Positions 6,227 through 13,118 of a stretch of 14,018 nt of DNA are shown here, in pieces. The stretch covers positions 1-14,018 of the forward strand of contig USAI01000062.1 of NCBI GenBank assembly GCA_900552675.1. Reading direction: 5' to 3'. Made by a program: the position numbers and the translations under genes. The notes under the pieces were generated by a model, which was not told where the DNA came from, made no database searches, and saw nothing but the letters and a program-made list of their open reading frames with translations. Source of the stretch: an uncultured Prevotella sp. Lineage in GTDB: Bacteria > Bacteroidota > Bacteroidia > Bacteroidales > Bacteroidaceae. The first letter of the stretch is position 1, and each line of letters opens with the position of its first letter.

Positions 6227-6700
6227 TGTAGAGTTCTAACAGAATATGAAATAGAAACTGCACAAATACCGAAAACTGATTTGTCAGAAATAATAGTTCG
6301 GGAAGAATACCGTATATTGGAAAAACTTAACAAAGCGTATGAACAGAAAAACATGACCACTTTGAAACGTTTTTTCAAATATCTAACTGCAGACACTCTG
6401 GAAAAGTATATAGGTTCTGAACGACAACCGATAAACGCCCGTCTACGTGCCGTCTGTGGCGAAGACTTGACAAAGTATGACAAACGCTTGGCCAACAGCG
6501 TGCAGCGCATTGTGAAACGTGGAAAGATACGCAATGATAGTGAATATGAGAAGGTGCGCACCTATATAGGCTGCATAGAGTGCGAACCTGAGCCCAGCCC
6601 CGAGCATGAGGAATTGCTGCAAGACCTGTACCGGCTGGTGGACGAATTTGAAATGGCGGTGGTGGATGACCCGTCGCTCATTGGGGAGGAATGGAGATGA
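6197..6700 (+). CDS. Tandem-family small protein, copy 3 (unknown function)
   Basis: A 167-residue paralogue of the preceding gene, placed after an identical 28-bp spacer. It starts MDKFLFYREWCRVLTEYEIE; the first ten residues match copy 2, followed by a diverged stretch to about residue 79 and then the 34-residue identical core with CGEDLTKYDKRLANSVQR. It carries a four-residue insertion (EPSP-type, around residue 133) that accounts for the length difference, and ends PSLIGEEWR with a TGA stop. Only 45 bp separate it from the end of the convergent histidine phosphatase gene. Function unknown; the uneven identity suggests gene conversion at the ends or core, or selection for change in the N-terminal half. 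Confidence 0.75.
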   Translation: MDKFLFYREWCRVLTEYEIETAQIPKTDLSEIIVREEYRILEKLNKAYEQKNMTTLKRFFKYLTADTLEKYIGSERQPINARLRAVCGEDLTKYDKRLANSVQRIVKRGKIRNDSEYEKVRTYIGCIECEPEPSPEHEELLQDLYRLVDEFEMAVVDDPSLIGEEWR

Positions 6701-6745
6701 TGAAACGCACAGCAGATAAAACTAATCTTTATCAATATTATTGTT

Positions 6746-7261
6746 TTAAGTTAGCTCCAAACATCTCACCTCAGCGTTTTTCATCGGCACTATTTGGTTA
6801 GCGGGTTTATCATAGAACACGCTCTGTATGGCTTTATTGATGATGCCGTGGCCCACAGCCAGCACCGTTTGGCCCGCATAATGCGTGCGTATGAAGTCAA
6901 GAAAAAGAGAGGCGCGCTGCTTCATGGCCTCCATCGTTTCAATATCGTCGGTCCAAGGCACATCTTTTAGGTCGGGGATAAAGCGGCCCGTAAAGCTGCC
7001 CCAGTCGCGCTCACGCAGCAAAGGCGTGGTTACCACCTTGGCGCCATGTGGCTGCGCAATGATGCTACAGGTGTCGATGGCACGTTTTAGGTCGCTCGAT
7101 ACAAAGGCGTCGATAGGTCGTTGCGCCATTTGCAGGGCCAGCGCTTCGGCCTGTTTAACACCCTCGGCGGTCAGCTGTCCTTGCGTTTGCCCTTGCATTA
7201 TTTGGTTCACATTATCAATGGTTTGCCCATGTCGGGTCAACAACAATGTTGTGTGTATCAT
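6746..7261 (-). CDS. Histidine phosphatase family protein (phosphoglycerate mutase-like)
   Basis: A 171-residue cytoplasmic protein of the branch-1 histidine phosphatase superfamily, which transfers phosphate through a phospho-histidine. The RHG motif is at residues 10-12 (LLTRHGQT) with nucleophile His11, Arg60 lies in SSDLKRAIDT, the probable acid/base Glu84 in LRERDWG and the second His138 in VGHG. All catalytic positions are present, so it should be active. Substrate cannot be read from sequence; such small members in Bacteroidota act on diverse phosphate esters. It follows the C45-type hydrolase gene by 31 bp on the same strand and may be the last gene of that operon. Confidence 0.9.
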   Translation of the reverse strand: MIHTTLLLTRHGQTIDNVNQIMQGQTQGQLTAEGVKQAEALALQMAQRPIDAFVSSDLKRAIDTCSIIAQPHGAKVVTTPLLRERDWGSFTGRFIPDLKDVPWTDDIETMEAMKQRASLFLDFIRTHYAGQTVLAVGHGIINKAIQSVFYDKPANQIVPMKNAEVRCLELT

Positions 7262-7292
7262 AAACAGTAGAAACTATTAAATTCTTCACGCT

Positions 7293-8513
7293 TCACTTAA
7301 ACAGCATTTCATATTGCGATTGTATAAAGCCATCGGCCCACGCATAATAGTCGGCAAAGGTTTTATACAGGTTTTTCTTATTATCCTTTTTCTCGTTACG
7401 CATATCGTTTACCAGCGCTATGCCACGGCGCATCAGTTCATCTTCAATAGGCTTTATCAGTTGCAAGATGCCATTGCCCTTGCGGTTCACCAGTTGCGCC
7501 ACGTCAATATAGCTCGAGCGTGTTTTGGTGCGAAGCGGAAAGAGACGTTCCTTCAGCGTCAAGCCATACCTACACAGCACGCTACCGCCCGTGGTGCCAC
7601 GGCCTAAGGTTTCGGGCAACTTATCGTTTGGCAGCAACACCAGCGGCATAGCCACCGTGGCAAGTGGCGAACCTATAATGGTCCAAGCCACGGTATGTGC
7701 TGGAGCCTCATCCTGTGCCACCCCCTCAATAAGCTGTGCGCACGAAGTACTGAAGCGAGGAATGAAGTCGACAAAATTGGCAAAGCGTGGCACCGTGTTA
7801 TCTTCGGGTGCGAGGTCAAGAATATTAACGTTTGTCAGCCCATGCGTGAGGATGCGTGGCACCATGCGAATAAGGCTGGGCGCGTCGAAACCACCCGCAA
7901 AGCCCTGTTGCGTCATATACTTATTGATAGCCAGATAGCGCTCGGTGCCCAAATCCATTGTGCGGTCGCCGCTATAAGCGTGGTTGGTACGAATAAGAAA
8001 GCCGTAAGGTGCCACGTTAGGATCGTTAGCATCATATTTGGTCCACCTATGCAGCCCCACCTCATAATAGGCACAGCCGCCTTGCGCATCAATCACGCCA
8101 AAGTTGGCATTATTGTTACGCAACGAGGTAGTGTCGAGCAGCGCCTCAAAATCGTTCAGCGTAGCACACAAGGCCAGCGCTTGGCGCATAAGCATGCCCT
8201 CGGTTTCAACCTCAAATTCGGTGTCGCCATTCAGGTTATAAGCGGCCGTGTTCATGATAGCAAAGCCCGCCTCGTTATGCCCCGACCATATCTCGGCGTT
8301 CACCGTATCTTTAGCTGCCGCCACGCCCATAAAGCGGTAGCGCTCGCCTTGCATCGCAACCATACAGTTGTCAAGGTTGCCCGTGTCGCGGTTCTTAAAA
8401 ATCATGGGGCGTCCGCTCTTCGTCACGCGTCCCGATACAATAAACGAGGTGCATGCCAGCGTTTGTCCCACAGCTAATAGCCATACCATTGCCACGGTAA
8501 TGATGTGGCGCAT
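7293..8513 (-). CDS. Secreted Ntn hydrolase, C45/choloylglycine hydrolase-like
   Basis: The frame is open from ATG 8538-8540 (415 aa), but the third ATG (8511-8513) gives the best signal peptide: MRHIITVAMVWLLAVGQTLA followed directly by CTSFIVSG. The cysteine after the cleavage site is the expected N-terminal nucleophile of this fold, so signal peptidase I processing would itself expose the catalytic residue. The position -3 Thr argues against a lipobox. The FKNRDTGN segment supplies the conserved Arg-Asp, and IMNTAAYNL and RTNHAYSG match Asn-containing active-site loops of the family. Members hydrolyse linear amides such as bile salts, acyl-peptides or N-acyl amino acids; the substrate here is unknown. 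The start lies 32 bp after the DUF2442 stop (5 bp if the longest frame is used), so the two are probably co-transcribed. Confidence 0.85.
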   Translation of the reverse strand: MRHIITVAMVWLLAVGQTLACTSFIVSGRVTKSGRPMIFKNRDTGNLDNCMVAMQGERYRFMGVAAAKDTVNAEIWSGHNEAGFAIMNTAAYNLNGDTEFEVETEGMLMRQALALCATLNDFEALLDTTSLRNNNANFGVIDAQGGCAYYEVGLHRWTKYDANDPNVAPYGFLIRTNHAYSGDRTMDLGTERYLAINKYMTQQGFAGGFDAPSLIRMVPRILTHGLTNVNILDLAPEDNTVPRFANFVDFIPRFSTSCAQLIEGVAQDEAPAHTVAWTIIGSPLATVAMPLVLLPNDKLPETLGRGTTGGSVLCRYGLTLKERLFPLRTKTRSSYIDVAQLVNRKGNGILQLIKPIEDELMRRGIALVNDMRNEKKDNKKNLYKTFADYYAWADGFIQSQYEMLFK

Positions 8514-8545
8514 TGATTGGGTTGTCATGATGTTTATCATTCGTT

Positions 8546-8800
8546 TTATGATGCCACTTGCTGTCCGTTTCTATACAAGAAATCGGGGGCAAAGTCGATG
8601 CCGTTATACCATTCTAAGGTCCAATGGTTCAAGCCAAACTGTATAAACTTATCGGGGTCTTTAAGGTCTTCTTTACCTCTGCCTACCAGCAATGGCAAGA
8701 AGTCGACACGACGTGTTTCGCCATTACTAAATTTAAGGTCCATGGTGAAATCTTTCAGATAATCAACATCAACCACTCTTATTAAATCAATGTTACTCAT
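8546..8800 (-). CDS. DUF2442 domain-containing protein
   Basis: An 84-residue cytoplasmic protein matching the small DUF2442 family along its whole length: the alternating hydrophobic start (VVDVDYLKDFTMDLKFSNGE), the RVDFLPLL strand, the LKDPDKFIQFGL segment and the terminal NGIDFAPDFLY motif. DUF2442 proteins are often found beside DUF4160 partners in toxin-antitoxin-like pairs; no such partner is present here. Instead the gene sits at the head of a possible operon with the Ntn hydrolase and histidine phosphatase. A -7 element (8862-8869) lies upstream on the minus strand. The molecular role of the family is not known to me. Confidence 0.88.
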   Translation of the reverse strand: MSNIDLIRVVDVDYLKDFTMDLKFSNGETRRVDFLPLLVGRGKEDLKDPDKFIQFGLNHWTLEWYNGIDFAPDFLYRNGQQVAS

Positions 8801-8861
8801 TATTCAATTTAATTATTCATAGAAACGACATAATTCTGGCATAATGTATTCTCTTTTGTGG

Positions 8862-8869
8862 CAAATATA
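8862..8869 (-). promoter_or_regulatory. Probable -7 element for the DUF2442 operon
   Basis: The minus strand reads TATATTTG, a match to TAnnTTTG. The -33 region is poor (TTTA/CTTT rather than TTTG). Start of transcription would be near 8855, leaving a 5' UTR of about 55 bases. Confidence 0.45.
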
Positions 8870-8905
8870 ATCATTTTATTTCATATTTAAAGTTCTGTTA
8901 TACTA

Positions 8906-8933
8906 CTTTTTGTTAAATCATCTAAACAAAAAG
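8906..8933. promoter_or_regulatory. Palindrome CTTTTTGTT-N10-AACAAAAAG between divergent promoters
   Basis: A perfect 9-bp inverted repeat with a 10-base spacer. Its right half lies where the -33 element of the plus-strand promoter would be and its left half faces the minus-strand promoter, so it is a plausible operator for the divergent pair. Confidence 0.35.
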
Positions 8934-8955
8934 GGAGCGATAAAAATAAGATGAT

Positions 8956-8963
8956 TAACTTTG
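8956..8963 (+). promoter_or_regulatory. Probable -7 element for the alanine-rich lipoprotein gene
   Basis: TAACTTTG matches TAnnTTTG. No TTTG lies 19-21 bp upstream. The predicted start near 8970 lies before ATG 8994 but after the TTG at 8961, which supports ATG 8994 as the translation start. Confidence 0.45.
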
Positions 8964-8993
8964 AGTTTTGTTATTAAAAGCACGAAGACAATT

Positions 8994-9647
8994 ATGAAAA
9001 AAACATTTATCATGGTATGTACCGCCATCGCTCTTGTGAGCTGTGGTGGTAGAACAGCGCCCACCGCTGCCGATGTGGTGAGCGACACTGTAGAACAAGC
9101 GACAGCACAAACCGAAGAGGCAGAAGAAGAGGCTGCCGCCGAAGCCGTTACCGCCCAGCTTGACGAGCAGCTGAAGAGTGGCGACGCCAAAACTCTGGCT
9201 AAGACCTTGGCCGATGCCAAGGCAACAATTGAGAAGTTGCAAAGCGAGGGTAAGGCCGACGAGGCTGCTGCCTATAGCGCAAAGCTAAAAGAATATGTCG
9301 ACACCAACAAAGAGGCGCTGAACAAGGTAGCCAAAGGCGATGTTACTGTGGCCGAACTGGTGAACGGCATTGCCAACCTGCCCGCCAACCTTGAGCAAGG
9401 TGCTGCCGAGGCCCAAAACGCTGCCGAGGCCAATGCTGCCAAGGCTCATAACAACCTGAACGCTGCCAAAGCCAAGACCGAGGCTGCCGTTAAAGCTACA
9501 GGCGAAGCGATAAAAGAAAAGACCCAAGCCGAATATAACGCTGCCAAGAAAAAGTCGGAACAGATGATGGAGGCCAACAAAAACAAGCTGCGCGAGGCCG
9601 CCAACAAGAAGCTGAACGAGACACTGAACAAGGCGTTAGGAGAGTAA
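8994..9647 (+). CDS. Alanine-rich helical lipoprotein
   Basis: A 217-residue protein starting MKKTFIMVCTAIALVSCGGR with a clean lipobox LVSC and Cys17. There is no acidic patch right after the cysteine, so the usual surface-export signal of Bacteroidota lipoproteins is absent and it probably faces the periplasm. The rest is almost entirely Ala, Lys, Glu, Asn and Thr with repeated segments such as AAEAQNAAEANAAKAHNN and AAKAKTEAAVKATGEAIKEK, predicted as long amphipathic helices or coiled coil, resembling LEA-like or Lpp-like proteins in composition only. Low complexity makes homology calls unsafe. ATG 8994 is preferred over an upstream TTG because the signal peptide starts there and the promoter element lies between. 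A role as envelope spacer or stress protein is speculation. Confidence 0.85.
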   Translation: MKKTFIMVCTAIALVSCGGRTAPTAADVVSDTVEQATAQTEEAEEEAAAEAVTAQLDEQLKSGDAKTLAKTLADAKATIEKLQSEGKADEAAAYSAKLKEYVDTNKEALNKVAKGDVTVAELVNGIANLPANLEQGAAEAQNAAEANAAKAHNNLNAAKAKTEAAVKATGEAIKEKTQAEYNAAKKKSEQMMEANKNKLREAANKKLNETLNKALGE

Positions 9648-9662
9648 TCTCATCAGTAAGCA

Positions 9663-9715
9663 GGTGCTATATCTTATAGTAGGACGGTGGCCTCCGCGCC
9701 CCGTCCTCCAGCACC
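9663..9715. repeat. GC-rich nested palindromic intergenic element
   Basis: An inner inverted repeat AGGACGG (9681-9687) / CCGTCCT (9701-9707) is enclosed by GGTGCT (9663-9668) / AGCACC (9710-9715). The loop is GC-rich (TGGCCTCCGCGCC). No T run follows on either strand, so it is not a standard terminator. It lies between the ends of the lipoprotein and LicD genes and looks like a repetitive extragenic palindrome. Confidence 0.5.
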
Positions 9716-9780
9716 CAGCACTTGAACACCTACTGAACATTCATTCGCCGCTTTTGTTGCCAGCAAGTAACATCTGTTTT

Positions 9781-10593
9781 TTACTTTGCTTCTTCTACCA
9801 ATTCAGGCAAGATAAACACGGCGTGCACCTTTTGTTTTTCTTTGGGCGGAATGTCCATATAGTTGCGATAAAGGTCAGATAGGTAGGCATCGGGGTTGCA
9901 AGGCGCCATAAAGGTTTTACCCTCGAAGGTGATGGTGCCCAGCGGAAAGATGCTGTCCTGTCTGTGCCTTACGCCATAGCCATTGTTTATCAGCACGTTG
10001 GCCATATAGGTATCGGTACGTTTTGTGGCGAAGGCCCACTTCCAGCGCAACTTATACCACTGATACAAGGCGCCAAACCACAACAGTTCGGCAGCAGCAC
10101 GCCACGAGTAGGTGTGCGAGTGGTGAAGGATAGAGTAACACTTCGACATGCCCTTGGCATATTTTTTACAAAACGCCCTCGACACGTTAGGATAAGCTAT
10201 GAAGGGGAAGATGTCGACATACAACCCCTTGCCATACGGCAACGAGAAGTCGTCGTTAGCCTCAACATAAAACGAGTTGGTATCGCGCACCTTCATGATA
10301 GGTTCGCGTGTGAGCTCTGTTTCAGGGTCTTGTAGCACAAGGCCCTGACGCAGCTCGTTAGGTGCCACCTGTGCAAAGCGTTTTGCATCGTCAAGCGGCA
10401 TGGCAATGTCGATATCGTCGTCCCACGGAATAAATCCGCCATGGCGCACGGCGCCCAGCAACGATCCCCCATCAAGCCAATAGCTAATGTTGTGCTTTCG
10501 GCATATGCGGTCAATTTCTTCTAATATTGTGAGCTGTTTCAGTTGGCAGCGTCGCAGCTGCTGCTGTTTAAATTGTTCAATCTTGCTGGTCAT
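9781..10593 (-). CDS. LicD family phosphotransferase
   Basis: A 270-residue cytoplasmic protein of the LicD/fukutin nucleotidyltransferase-like fold, which moves phosphocholine or an alditol phosphate such as ribitol phosphate from a CDP donor to a glycan. The signature is complete at residues 39-62: WLDGGSLLGAVRHGG followed by FIPWDDDIDIAM, with the metal-binding Asp cluster DDDID. A second region (IMKVRDTNSFYVE ... LPYGKGLYVDIFPF) is the usual family follow-up. Length fits. It is the last gene of the minus-strand cluster, 58 bp after the epimerase gene. The nearby cytidylyltransferase and dehydrogenase make a CDP-alditol, probably CDP-ribitol, the likeliest donor; there is no LicA/LicC choline pathway here. 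Confidence 0.92.
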   Translation of the reverse strand: MTSKIEQFKQQQLRRCQLKQLTILEEIDRICRKHNISYWLDGGSLLGAVRHGGFIPWDDDIDIAMPLDDAKRFAQVAPNELRQGLVLQDPETELTREPIMKVRDTNSFYVEANDDFSLPYGKGLYVDIFPFIAYPNVSRAFCKKYAKGMSKCYSILHHSHTYSWRAAAELLWFGALYQWYKLRWKWAFATKRTDTYMANVLINNGYGVRHRQDSIFPLGTITFEGKTFMAPCNPDAYLSDLYRNYMDIPPKEKQKVHAVFILPELVEEAK

Positions 10594-10651
10594 TTATCTC
10601 TTTACCTAATAATATTTTTCACTTTTATATCGCTTGGCTTTGCCAGTTGTC

Positions 10652-11347
10652 TTAGCACGAACATGACAGGAAATCGTCGTCAATACTTTTTCTAAAGGTG
10701 ATAATATTTTCCTTATATTTGTTTACATCGCCTTTAAAGATAGCACTGGTACCACACACAAACATGCTGGCACCTATCTTGCGCAGCGTGCGTCCGTTTT
10801 CGGGTGTAATGTTTCCATCCACTTCAATAATAATATCTTCGCGATGCTCACGCCTCAACAGGTCGGCCACCTTTTGTGCCTTTCTGATGGTCGACGGCAC
10901 CATCTTTTGCCCCGCAAAGCCAGGGTTCACCATCAACAGGTTTATGCCATCGATATATTCGAGCACCTCTTCCAGTGCGCTGACGGGCGTGGCGGGGTTG
11001 ATGGCCAAGAAGCGTTTGCAGCCGTAGGGTTCAAGATAGTCGAGCACACGTTGCACCTGAAACGTACTTTCATAATGCACCGACACCGTATCGGTGGGGC
11101 GTATGCCTATCCACTGCAACTTATACTCGGGGTCTTTCACCATGAGATGAATGTCGAGCGGAATGTTTGTCAGCTCGCGCAAACCACGAATATAGTCAAC
11201 CCCCAGCCCCAAGTTGGGCACGAAGGTGCCGTCCATCACGTCAATGTGCAGATGCTCTACACCCTCTTCTTCAAAAATACGTATTGTTTCTTTCAAGTCG
11301 ATAAGGTCGGTACACATCATCGACGCTGATATTTCACCTTTGCGCAT
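10652..11347 (-). CDS. rpe: Ribulose-phosphate 3-epimerase family protein (specialised paralogue)
   Basis: A 231-residue TIM-barrel enzyme expected to interconvert ribulose 5-phosphate and xylulose 5-phosphate or a related ketose phosphate. Catalytic residues are in place: Ser8, His34 and Asp36 in HIDVMDG, His67 in IHLMV and Asp177 in IEVDGNI; the phosphate loops NPGFAGQK (141-148) and VCGTSAIF are present. It departs from the housekeeping pattern: SASMMCTD instead of SPSILSADF, NPGFAGQ instead of NPGFGGQ, and VDGN instead of VDGG. With its place beside the dehydrogenase and cytidylyltransferase, this suggests a dedicated paralogue feeding a pentulose phosphate to the cluster. It ends with a short Cys-rich tail (FLSCSC). 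Confidence 0.85.
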   Translation of the reverse strand: MRKGEISASMMCTDLIDLKETIRIFEEEGVEHLHIDVMDGTFVPNLGLGVDYIRGLRELTNIPLDIHLMVKDPEYKLQWIGIRPTDTVSVHYESTFQVQRVLDYLEPYGCKRFLAINPATPVSALEEVLEYIDGINLLMVNPGFAGQKMVPSTIRKAQKVADLLRREHREDIIIEVDGNITPENGRTLRKIGASMFVCGTSAIFKGDVNKYKENIITFRKSIDDDFLSCSC

Positions 11348-11374
11348 ACGCTGACAGTTTTTATTGCGTTTTTA

Positions 11375-12391
11375 TTAGTCGTTCCACGTTGTCATTACCT
11401 TGCAATAAGGCTCTTTGTGCTCGTGCATCATCTTCAAGCCCTCCATCAGTTGGTCTTGCGTGAAGGTGTGCGAGATGAGGGGTGCCACATTAATCTCGCC
11501 ATTGGCAATGGCCTTGACAGCGTTGGTCCAGTCAGAGGGGTTTGTGCCATCGTAGGCCGAGTTCCACGTGCCCTTCAGCACCAGCTGTTTGCGCAAGATG
11601 CGCCAATAAACGTCTTGCGACAGCGTTATCTCGCCCGACGGGTTACCCATTAGCAGCACCGTGCCCCCAGGTTTGGTTCCGCTTATGGCCAGCGTTATGG
11701 CCGCGGGGCTGCCCACCGCCTCGAGCACAAAGTCGTATTCGGGCATTGCGCTCTTATCGGTACACACGCTATAGTTAAGCCCACACTTTTCTATCAAGCT
11801 ACGTTTTTCTTCGTTACGACCAATAACCGTTACGCTGCTGGCCCCAAACTTATACGCCCACTGTGCAGCGCTGATGCCTATCATGCCTGTGCCAATAACG
11901 GCCACACGATAGCCAGGCTTTACGCCGCCCAGCGTGATGGCGTGCAGCGCCACTGATAGCGGTTCGAGCATGGCTGCCACGGTGAAGGGCATATCGGCAG
12001 GCAGCGCAATAAGGTTCCACACAGGCACAGCCACATACTGGGCATAGCCGCCATCGCGTCGCGAGCCCACATAGTCGTAATGGGCACACATTTCATAGTG
12101 TTTTTGCTGGCACTGGTCGCACTGTCGGCATGGTATGAGGGGGAACACGCCCACCTTTTGCCCTATGAGTGCGGCATCGGCAGGGTCGCCCACGGCGTGC
12201 ACCTCGCCCGAAAACTCGTGGCCCGGAATGGTGGGAAAATGATAGGTGCCTTTGGTAAACACGCGGGCAATGTCGGAACTGCAAATGCCAGCGGCCCTCA
12301 CCTTTACAATGGCCCACCCTTTAGGGCACTGTGGCATGGGCACGTCGTCGTAACGCAAATCGTTTATAGCATGAAGAACGTATGCTTTCAT
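11375..12391 (-). CDS. Zinc-dependent medium-chain dehydrogenase, TarJ/galactitol-1-phosphate dehydrogenase-like
   Basis: A 338-residue medium-chain dehydrogenase. Catalytic zinc ligands are Cys37 (AAGICSSD), His58-Glu59 (PGHEFSG) and Glu143; the structural zinc site has four cysteines (88, 91, 94, 102 in PCRQCDQCQQKHYEMC). The Rossmann motif GTGMIG is at 167-172. The family oxidises or reduces polyols and polyol phosphates. On sequence alone it could be a galactitol-1-phosphate 5-dehydrogenase, but the neighbours, a TarI-type cytidylyltransferase 3 bp upstream and a pentulose-phosphate epimerase 27 bp downstream, suggest reduction of ribulose 5-phosphate to ribitol 5-phosphate, as TarJ does. 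All active-site residues are intact. Confidence 0.85.
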   Translation of the reverse strand: MKAYVLHAINDLRYDDVPMPQCPKGWAIVKVRAAGICSSDIARVFTKGTYHFPTIPGHEFSGEVHAVGDPADAALIGQKVGVFPLIPCRQCDQCQQKHYEMCAHYDYVGSRRDGGYAQYVAVPVWNLIALPADMPFTVAAMLEPLSVALHAITLGGVKPGYRVAVIGTGMIGISAAQWAYKFGASSVTVIGRNEEKRSLIEKCGLNYSVCTDKSAMPEYDFVLEAVGSPAAITLAISGTKPGGTVLLMGNPSGEITLSQDVYWRILRKQLVLKGTWNSAYDGTNPSDWTNAVKAIANGEINVAPLISHTFTQDQLMEGLKMMHEHKEPYCKVMTTWND

Positions 12392-12394
12392 TGT

Positions 12395-13090
12395 TTATTG
12401 TTGGTTTATAATGGCCTGAAAGTTTGACAAGTCTTCGGGCGTAGTAATTTTAAAGTTCATGGGGTCGCCCGTCACCATTTGGCAGTTTAGGCCCGCCTTA
12501 AAGGCTATCTCGGTGCTGCCGTTTATCTTCAGCAGGTCGGCACGAGGCATGGTTTCGTGCACATGCAGATACTTGCCAAAGCGAAACGCCTCAGGAGCCT
12601 GTCCGCCCCACAGGTGGCTGCGGTTTAACAATTGCTGTATATGCTTGCCATCTTCGCTCAGGTAGGTGGTGTCTTTAACAGGTATCACGGGCATCACGCC
12701 ATCGGCCTCTTGGCAGCCTTCATAGCAAGCGTTTATCAAGGCTTGGCTTACCAGGGGGCGTGCCGCATCATGAATAATAACCAGGTCGTCGTCGGCACAG
12801 CCGCATGCCTTTGCCGTTTTCAGCGCATTGAAGATTGAGTATTGGCGCGTTTCACCAGGCTGAGCATAATAAATGGGCTTGTGCGGATGCAGCTTTTCAA
12901 CATGCTCTTGCACAAAGGCTTTCCACTCGTCGGCCACGCCAATGATGATGGCATCGGTAAGGCTATTGTCTAAAAAGGTTTTTAAACAATAGTTTATGAT
13001 GGGCTGATGGTTTACCAAAACATATTGTTTGGGTATGTCGAGGTTCATGCGCGACCCCACCCCACCCGATAGTATGATTGCAAAATTCAT
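12395..13090 (-). CDS. IspD/TarI family cytidylyltransferase (probable D-ribitol-5-phosphate cytidylyltransferase)
   Basis: A 231-residue nucleotidyltransferase that joins CMP from CTP to an alditol phosphate. Motifs: SGGVGSRM (8-15) with Arg14, IPKQY with Lys21, HDAARPLV (107-114), PVKDTTY (137-143) and KITTPEDL (214-221) with Lys214. This family contains both IspD (methylerythritol phosphate, isoprenoid pathway) and TarI (ribitol phosphate, cell-surface polymers), which sequence motifs do not separate cleanly by eye. Context favours TarI: it is 3 bp from a TarJ-like dehydrogenase and in a cluster with LicD, while no other isoprenoid gene is near. The WGGQAPEAF segment stands where IspD usually has a TPQ-type motif. 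An ispD gene elsewhere in the genome would support the TarI reading. Confidence 0.85.
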   Translation of the reverse strand: MNFAIILSGGVGSRMNLDIPKQYVLVNHQPIINYCLKTFLDNSLTDAIIIGVADEWKAFVQEHVEKLHPHKPIYYAQPGETRQYSIFNALKTAKACGCADDDLVIIHDAARPLVSQALINACYEGCQEADGVMPVIPVKDTTYLSEDGKHIQQLLNRSHLWGGQAPEAFRFGKYLHVHETMPRADLLKINGSTEIAFKAGLNCQMVTGDPMNFKITTPEDLSNFQAIINQQ

Positions 13091-13118
13091 AGATAGCTAT
13101 TTTAGAGAGAGGGGTGCA

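Noticed and set aside
5567..6700. CRISPR array or transposon ends in the 520-bp repeats
   Set aside because: The repeat unit is a coding sequence plus spacer; no terminal inverted repeats, transposase or short regular repeats were found.
7695..8477. Plus-strand 260-codon open frame
   Set aside because: Long but wholly antisense to the Ntn hydrolase gene, with no recognisable motif; GC-rich codon bias of the real gene keeps the opposite frame open.
9664..9882. Plus-strand 72-codon frame (VGRWPPRPVLQHP...)
   Set aside because: Starts inside the GC-rich palindrome and runs antisense into the LicD gene; typical false frame over a repeat element.
10844..11329. Plus-strand 161-codon His/Gln-rich frame
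   Set aside because: Antisense of the epimerase gene, which has all catalytic residues.
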